Assembly (NCBI GenBank): GCA_002286855.1
Contig: NRSV01000040.1
Span: 250,071-314,070, forward strand
Source: Bipolaris cookei
Taxonomy: Eukaryota; Ascomycota; Dothideomycetes; Pleosporales; Pleosporaceae
Direction: 5' to 3'
Length of the DNA: 64,000 bases
Below the pieces are notes generated by a model. It searched no databases. It was not told the origin of the DNA and saw nothing but the letters and a program-made list of their open reading frames with translations. Below, piece after piece: positions 59,778-64,000 of the stretch. Numbering within the stretch: position 1 is the first letter of the stretch; every line of letters begins with the position of its first letter. A program made the position numbers and the translations under genes.

Positions 59778-62700
59778 GCTCACCCGAATCCCATACGAAT
59801 GTCCTGGAACGGTATTGAGATCCGTGGTGAGTTAAGTGTTACCTCACGATCTATGTCCCTTCTTCTGCGGGTAGAATGCAGGCTTATAGCCGGCTCTGAT
59901 GCTGACAAACCCGGTAACACATGTCACTACTAGATTTCTGCGAAAGCTGGCGACGTCTGTTACCACTTTCCAGAAGTCACTTACTAACCAGTAGATCCTG
60001 CGGTCTTTGCTCCGCGATAGCTGGACTCGAGCCGGGATCTAGCATACCGCTCGTAAAGTTCAGGCCATTGAGCAGTCGCCTTTGATGAGGGTCGGCATAA
60101 ACGCCTCCCTCAGAAAGTAAAGAGTGAATGTCTCTGACATCCGCTCCTGAAGAAGTGGCTTAGATGTCACACCCCGCTGTAATCGACTTAAATGCCGTAA
60201 CAGTGTTTTCTATCGAAGTTTTCGGCTTGCTGGTGTTTCGAGGGAGAGAATAGGAATACCTGCGTATGGAGGGAATGCCTGTTGAATGACCTTATGACAA
60301 GTCCTAGCATCGGAGGTTGTACACTATGCGACGTGTGGCAACGAAGCAACAACGACGGCTGACCAATAGCTTTCGGCTGGTCGAGGGAAGGTCAGTCTAT
60401 ATCCGAAAATGGAGGAATTATTCCTGTCTGTAATTCCATGACTCTTGCTTCACGGCCCGCGAGCTGTTGCTTTCGTAAACCTTTAATTTCATTAACGAGG
60501 TTATATAGAACCTTATGCCTCCGATCTTATCCAAGCTAATATGATATCAGAAACTAGCTCCTCGTGCCTTACAAATATATACTATATGTATGTGCGTGTG
60601 TAGCGCTAGTAGGAAATAATCTGTTTTTTTCTTTTTTGTCTCTATAAGCTTATCACTAAAGTAAAATATTTATAAGAACAGCAACTTACGGACTATACAA
60701 CAAGACTTGGTATTAAGCGACCTAACTGAATCTCTACGAAGGCAGTGAAGCATGACAGTCTTATGCATGCTTTTAGTGCTGTCTAAGCTAAAGATGAGTA
60801 TATCGCTCGAACGGTACCGCAGCGATTAACCCTGCACGAGTAAACCTTATTTCCTCTATACTAAGACTCGTGGTATAATACCATCTACACCCGTTCAATG
60901 TCAGTCACAAGGCACAGCCTAAAGCGGATAGCAACCAAGGCACAATACGCGTACTATACAAAGAAACCCCGATACCACAACCAAGCACCTAGAACGGCCC
61001 ATGGCCAAAGTCTTATATAGTCCCTGACTGCAGATAGACTCTAATGGAACAATAATAATGTCAGTCACAAACCCTCACTAACTTTTCCGCCACTATCTTA
61101 TTAATCAGTTGATCGCTCGATTGATGTAGTTTGGCATCTATGAAAGATCTCTTAGGGAGCATTTAGACGAGCGGAGTAATTTGTGCACCCGCCGAACACC
61201 TACTCTGCGTACCCATCACTCTTATCACTTCGCTCTGATGTATAATTGCGAGATACCAACTCTACGCCTACACCCTTATATACCTAGAAATGCGCATGAA
61301 AAGATATGTCAATACCACTAGTAAAATCTTGAGCTTTTTTTAAGTTTTTACTAGCTATGTACAGCGCACGAAGAGGGTGTAAAGGTGTCGTTTTCCACCC
61401 ATGTTGCAGTGCCGAGCTAGGTTTAGCATATCGATAACATCACGTGAGTCCTCCTGGCATATCTTATCTCTAGTAGGAGATGGTATAGTTAGTGAGATGT
61501 CTTTCTCTGAACCCTTATTTGTCTAACACAGCCTTCGAGCCGCGAACTTGAAGGCTCTGATAGCCAGAAGGATTACGTAGCAGCTTGCGTATAGTACCCC
61601 CTATTGCGCAATATTATACTGGACGGCAGCAAATTCCAATCACGCGATCTAAACGCCTCGCCCTGCTTATTACCTTCTCACTTATACTCAATTTGAAAGA
61701 ACAACTATGATCGAAAAGTCTAGATAGCCTTATATTGCTTAAGAGTAGCACTGTCGGGGTAGAATGCTTTGAAAACCTGCACGCTGAGCTTCGGTAGAGT
61801 TGAGAAGTGAGAAATGGTGTTGCAGTCCTTGCGCTCAGTCTTTGCCAACCATGGTTACCAAGGTCACTAACCATGTCTTGTGTGCCAACAAATATGCACA
61901 CGGCCTACGCTGCTTTCGAATACTATCATATTTTTTTGCTCCGTGCTCAACTCGAGGAAAAAATCTGCACATTGCAGGCAACGTAACTAGTGGGTCAAAC
62001 CATCAGGAATACCCACTGTACTCAGCCTACGGTACACATTATCGGCGGCATAAATGAGCAAGGTAAGGTATGCACATAGTTGCCTGGTGTTGTGCTATCT
62101 AGAGAGTTGTCATAGGACAAGTTGGGCAGACAAGAGAACTTCATACTAAGTGAATGCCGAGTTGCAGTGCGCATGTGTACCTAAGTTCCATGAACCGGAG
62201 TCTTGTGTCAATACTATATCATGTATATGGGCAATCTACAGCATATTGGAGCAGGATAGGCTCGAGCGTATTATCGGCGCGGGCATCATCATATGCAGCA
62301 ATATGGGCAGAGGAACCACGGCAAAGGCCGGCGAAACTGCGGGTCTGGCGAAAATTTGCCAACAGAGATTTCACGTGCACGGGACTTGGCGGGTCATAGT
62401 CACGTGAGCTTGCCGCGCACGAGCCATGTACTGACGGTTAAATACAGCGTCTCTCCGCCCCCTCCTGTTTTTTTTCATTATAGACCATGCAAGTTTTCCC
62501 CTCCCCCCCTACATTTAATAGCTTTGCTAACGACAATACAGACTTCATAGAATCATTTCTAATAGTATGCTTCTCTCTCTGAGTTACTCTAAGTAGCCAC
62601 AGAATCTCCAACCTGGTTGATGACTGAGAGCCTCGATGTCCCGGAGTGAGGCCTTATTTACGATTTGCTTCGGCAAGCGTGGCGATGATCTTCAGCTGAC

Positions 62701-62928
62701 TGGTTGTGTACTTCGGTCACACCGGAAAGCGGGACGTTGATGGCAATCTGACAGGCTTTTGTTTTTTCATTGGTGTTTCTGGCTAGTCCAGTTCATTGAG
62801 GAAGGAACGAAACAAATGGCGATGGAATGCAAATGTAAATTAACACGTGGAGAGATTATCATATAGCTCTGTGAACAATGTCTGCTCGCTGTGCTTGCGC
62901 ATTCAGTCTATGTTGCGACGTGCATGGT
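59778..62928. other. 3.2 kb AT-rich gene-free region
   Basis: Dense in TA-rich words, especially 60,480-61,400. Open frames are at most about 95 codons and none has a family signature. This looks like decayed repeat DNA, possibly RIP-mutated. It holds copy B of the motif shared with 15,732. No transposase or LTR was recognised. Confidence 0.5.
61592..61615 (+). repeat. copy B of shared 24-nt motif (possible transposon end)
   Basis: Reads TAGTACCCCCTATT then GCGCAATATT. It differs from copy A (15,732-15,756) by one missing C and two substitutions, and both copies are followed by a GGACGGCA segment. Confidence 0.45.
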
Positions 62929-64000
62929 TCAGCACCACGCGTATTTCTGGTTGGCTATCCAGTCGATCTTACTCGCTACCGGGCCTTCGTGCTCTGGAAA
63001 CCACTTGAGGCTCGGGATACTATCGACGTCCCTGTGAACGACATTGGCACTTGGATGCAATCTCCTCGCAGCTGCAAGCGCGGTGGGTGAAGGCGCCCAC
63101 ATCTCTACTTTCTCCATCTTCCACTCCTCTGCTTCTCGCTGCGCCATGGCCAGCAAGGCCGCAATGGCATCTTCGTGGCTATGATCTTGAACTGTACCGT
63201 TGGCATGGCTCGACGAGCCCTCCCAATTACCATCCTCAATCACCAATCGCAGAATGTATAGCGTGTTACCCTTTGTCTCTGCCGGGTCCTGATTATACCA
63301 CATGCGCGTCCAGTAGCACCATACGCGCTTGCCCTTTTCCGTGCCCACAATGGCGCCCTTGATCTGAGGTACCTTGCTATGAAGCTCACCCCCCACAAAA
63401 TCTTCGCGCGCTTGGTGCCAGCGGATCGTCTCGATGTTGGGGATCAGAGCGACGGCCGTGTTGCTTCCTTTTGGCCGTGACTCTAGGTTTCGGCGGACAA
63501 GAGTCACGTCAGTCTCGCACAGGTCTTGCAGATCTTCTGTGTAGAGCGGTCGCGCTGTAGGCAGGCTACTGGTGTCTTGGCTAACGGTACCGGGAATGGA
63601 GACGTGCGATGATGAGAAGGGCTCCCAGCCAAAGGTATTGTAGAATTTCTATTATCATTAGCTACTAACAAGTTCGCATAGCAACAAGTACTCACCTTTC
63701 CGATATCCGAATATAGTACCGAGAACAAACACTCTGTGCCATTTTCTGTCTGATATGTTTTCAATATCTCACCCAGCTCTCTCATCAGCCTCTGTGCATA
63801 ACCACGCTTTCGCAGGTGGTTGGCGCAGAACACGCTTCCGACGCCGTGACAGATGACTTCCTTGAGCGTGCCGTCTTGCCATACGAACGCCTTCTTTCGG
63901 TATGTTTCACAACTCGCCAGCGGTAGCCTGGTCCCCGACTGTGGATCTAGCGGATTGTTGGGCAATGAAGTGTCGACTAGGATCCAGTACGAGATGCCAC
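62929..64000 (-). CDS. LYC1-like N-acetyltransferase, N-terminus cut by window edge
   Basis: Two visible exons: 64000-63697 (open at the edge) and 63648-62929. The intron 63695-63649 is 47 nt, phase 0 (the base 63696 ends the exon). About 340 residues are visible. The first exon holds the GNAT core: VGSVFCANHLRKRGYAQRLM is the acetyl-CoA-binding motif A (R-x-x-G-x-A type), preceded by LPLASCETYRKKA. After the intron come KFYNTFGWEPF and a large C-terminal domain ending IDWIANQKYAWC, as in fungal LYC1-like proteins. Yarrowia LYC1 is a lysine N6-acetyltransferase of lysine breakdown. The substrate of this protein is not proven by sequence. Confidence 0.85.

Noticed and set aside
59990..60080. 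tRNA-like segment on the minus strand with a CTCGAGTCC T-loop-like stretch
   Set aside because: T-stem does not pair and no D-arm, anticodon arm or acceptor stem could be found.

Overview
The window is nuclear DNA of a filamentous ascomycete. The reasons are GT-AG introns of mostly 44-90 nt, single-copy eukaryotic genes (MSH5, HSP78, eEF1B-alpha, HIR1, KAP114, REV7), and fungal families such as a Zn2Cys6/AflR-type regulator, a DHA1-type MFS exporter and a LYC1-like acetyltransferase. Gene style and intron size fit a Dothideomycete, perhaps Pleosporales, but that placement is inference. I rebuilt exon structures by hand from splice signals, reading phase and family conservation. Coordinates given as one span cover first to last coding base, and exons are listed in the evidence.

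Layout. 1-1426 (-): a three-exon HMG-box factor running off the left edge. 1427-5424: gene-free. 5425-7587 (+): a long coiled-coil protein. 7588-12300: gene-free. 12301-13837 (-): an AflR-type Zn2Cys6 factor with no biosynthetic genes near it. 13838-17002: gene-free, with one copy of a repeated motif. 17003-34702 is the dense core: MSH5 (-), HSP78 (-), eEF1B-alpha (+), a six-TM membrane protein (+), HIR1 (-), a U1-type zinc-finger protein (-) and an MFS transporter (-). 36815-38164 (-): a bHLH factor. 38165-46687: an 8.5 kb gap, AT-rich on the left and GC-rich on the right. 46688-47920 (+): a Pro/Tyr-rich conserved fungal protein. 47921-54155: gene-free, rich in simple repeats and G-tracts. 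54156-59097: a divergent KAP114/REV7 pair. 59325-59777: a Cys-rich gene fragment without an ATG. 59778-62928: AT-rich and gene-free, with the second copy of the repeated motif. 62929-64000 (-): a LYC1-like acetyltransferase running off the right edge.

The genes form no single pathway. Several are housekeeping (translation, mitochondrial disaggregation, histone chaperone, nuclear import). MSH5 and REV7 act in meiotic crossing-over and translesion synthesis. Four are DNA-binding or likely RNA-binding regulators. The three DNA-binding factors (HMG-box, AflR-type, bHLH) all have unusually long upstream non-coding stretches of 3-8.5 kb.

I found no CRISPR array, rRNA, credible tRNA, polyketide synthase, NRPS, intact transposase or viral gene. 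No clearly new multi-gene system is visible. The best leads are an in-frame, stop-free 51-nt intron inside helix 2 of the bHLH domain, the orphan AflR-type regulator, the shared 24-25 nt motif in two gene-poor zones, and the Cys-rich fragment.
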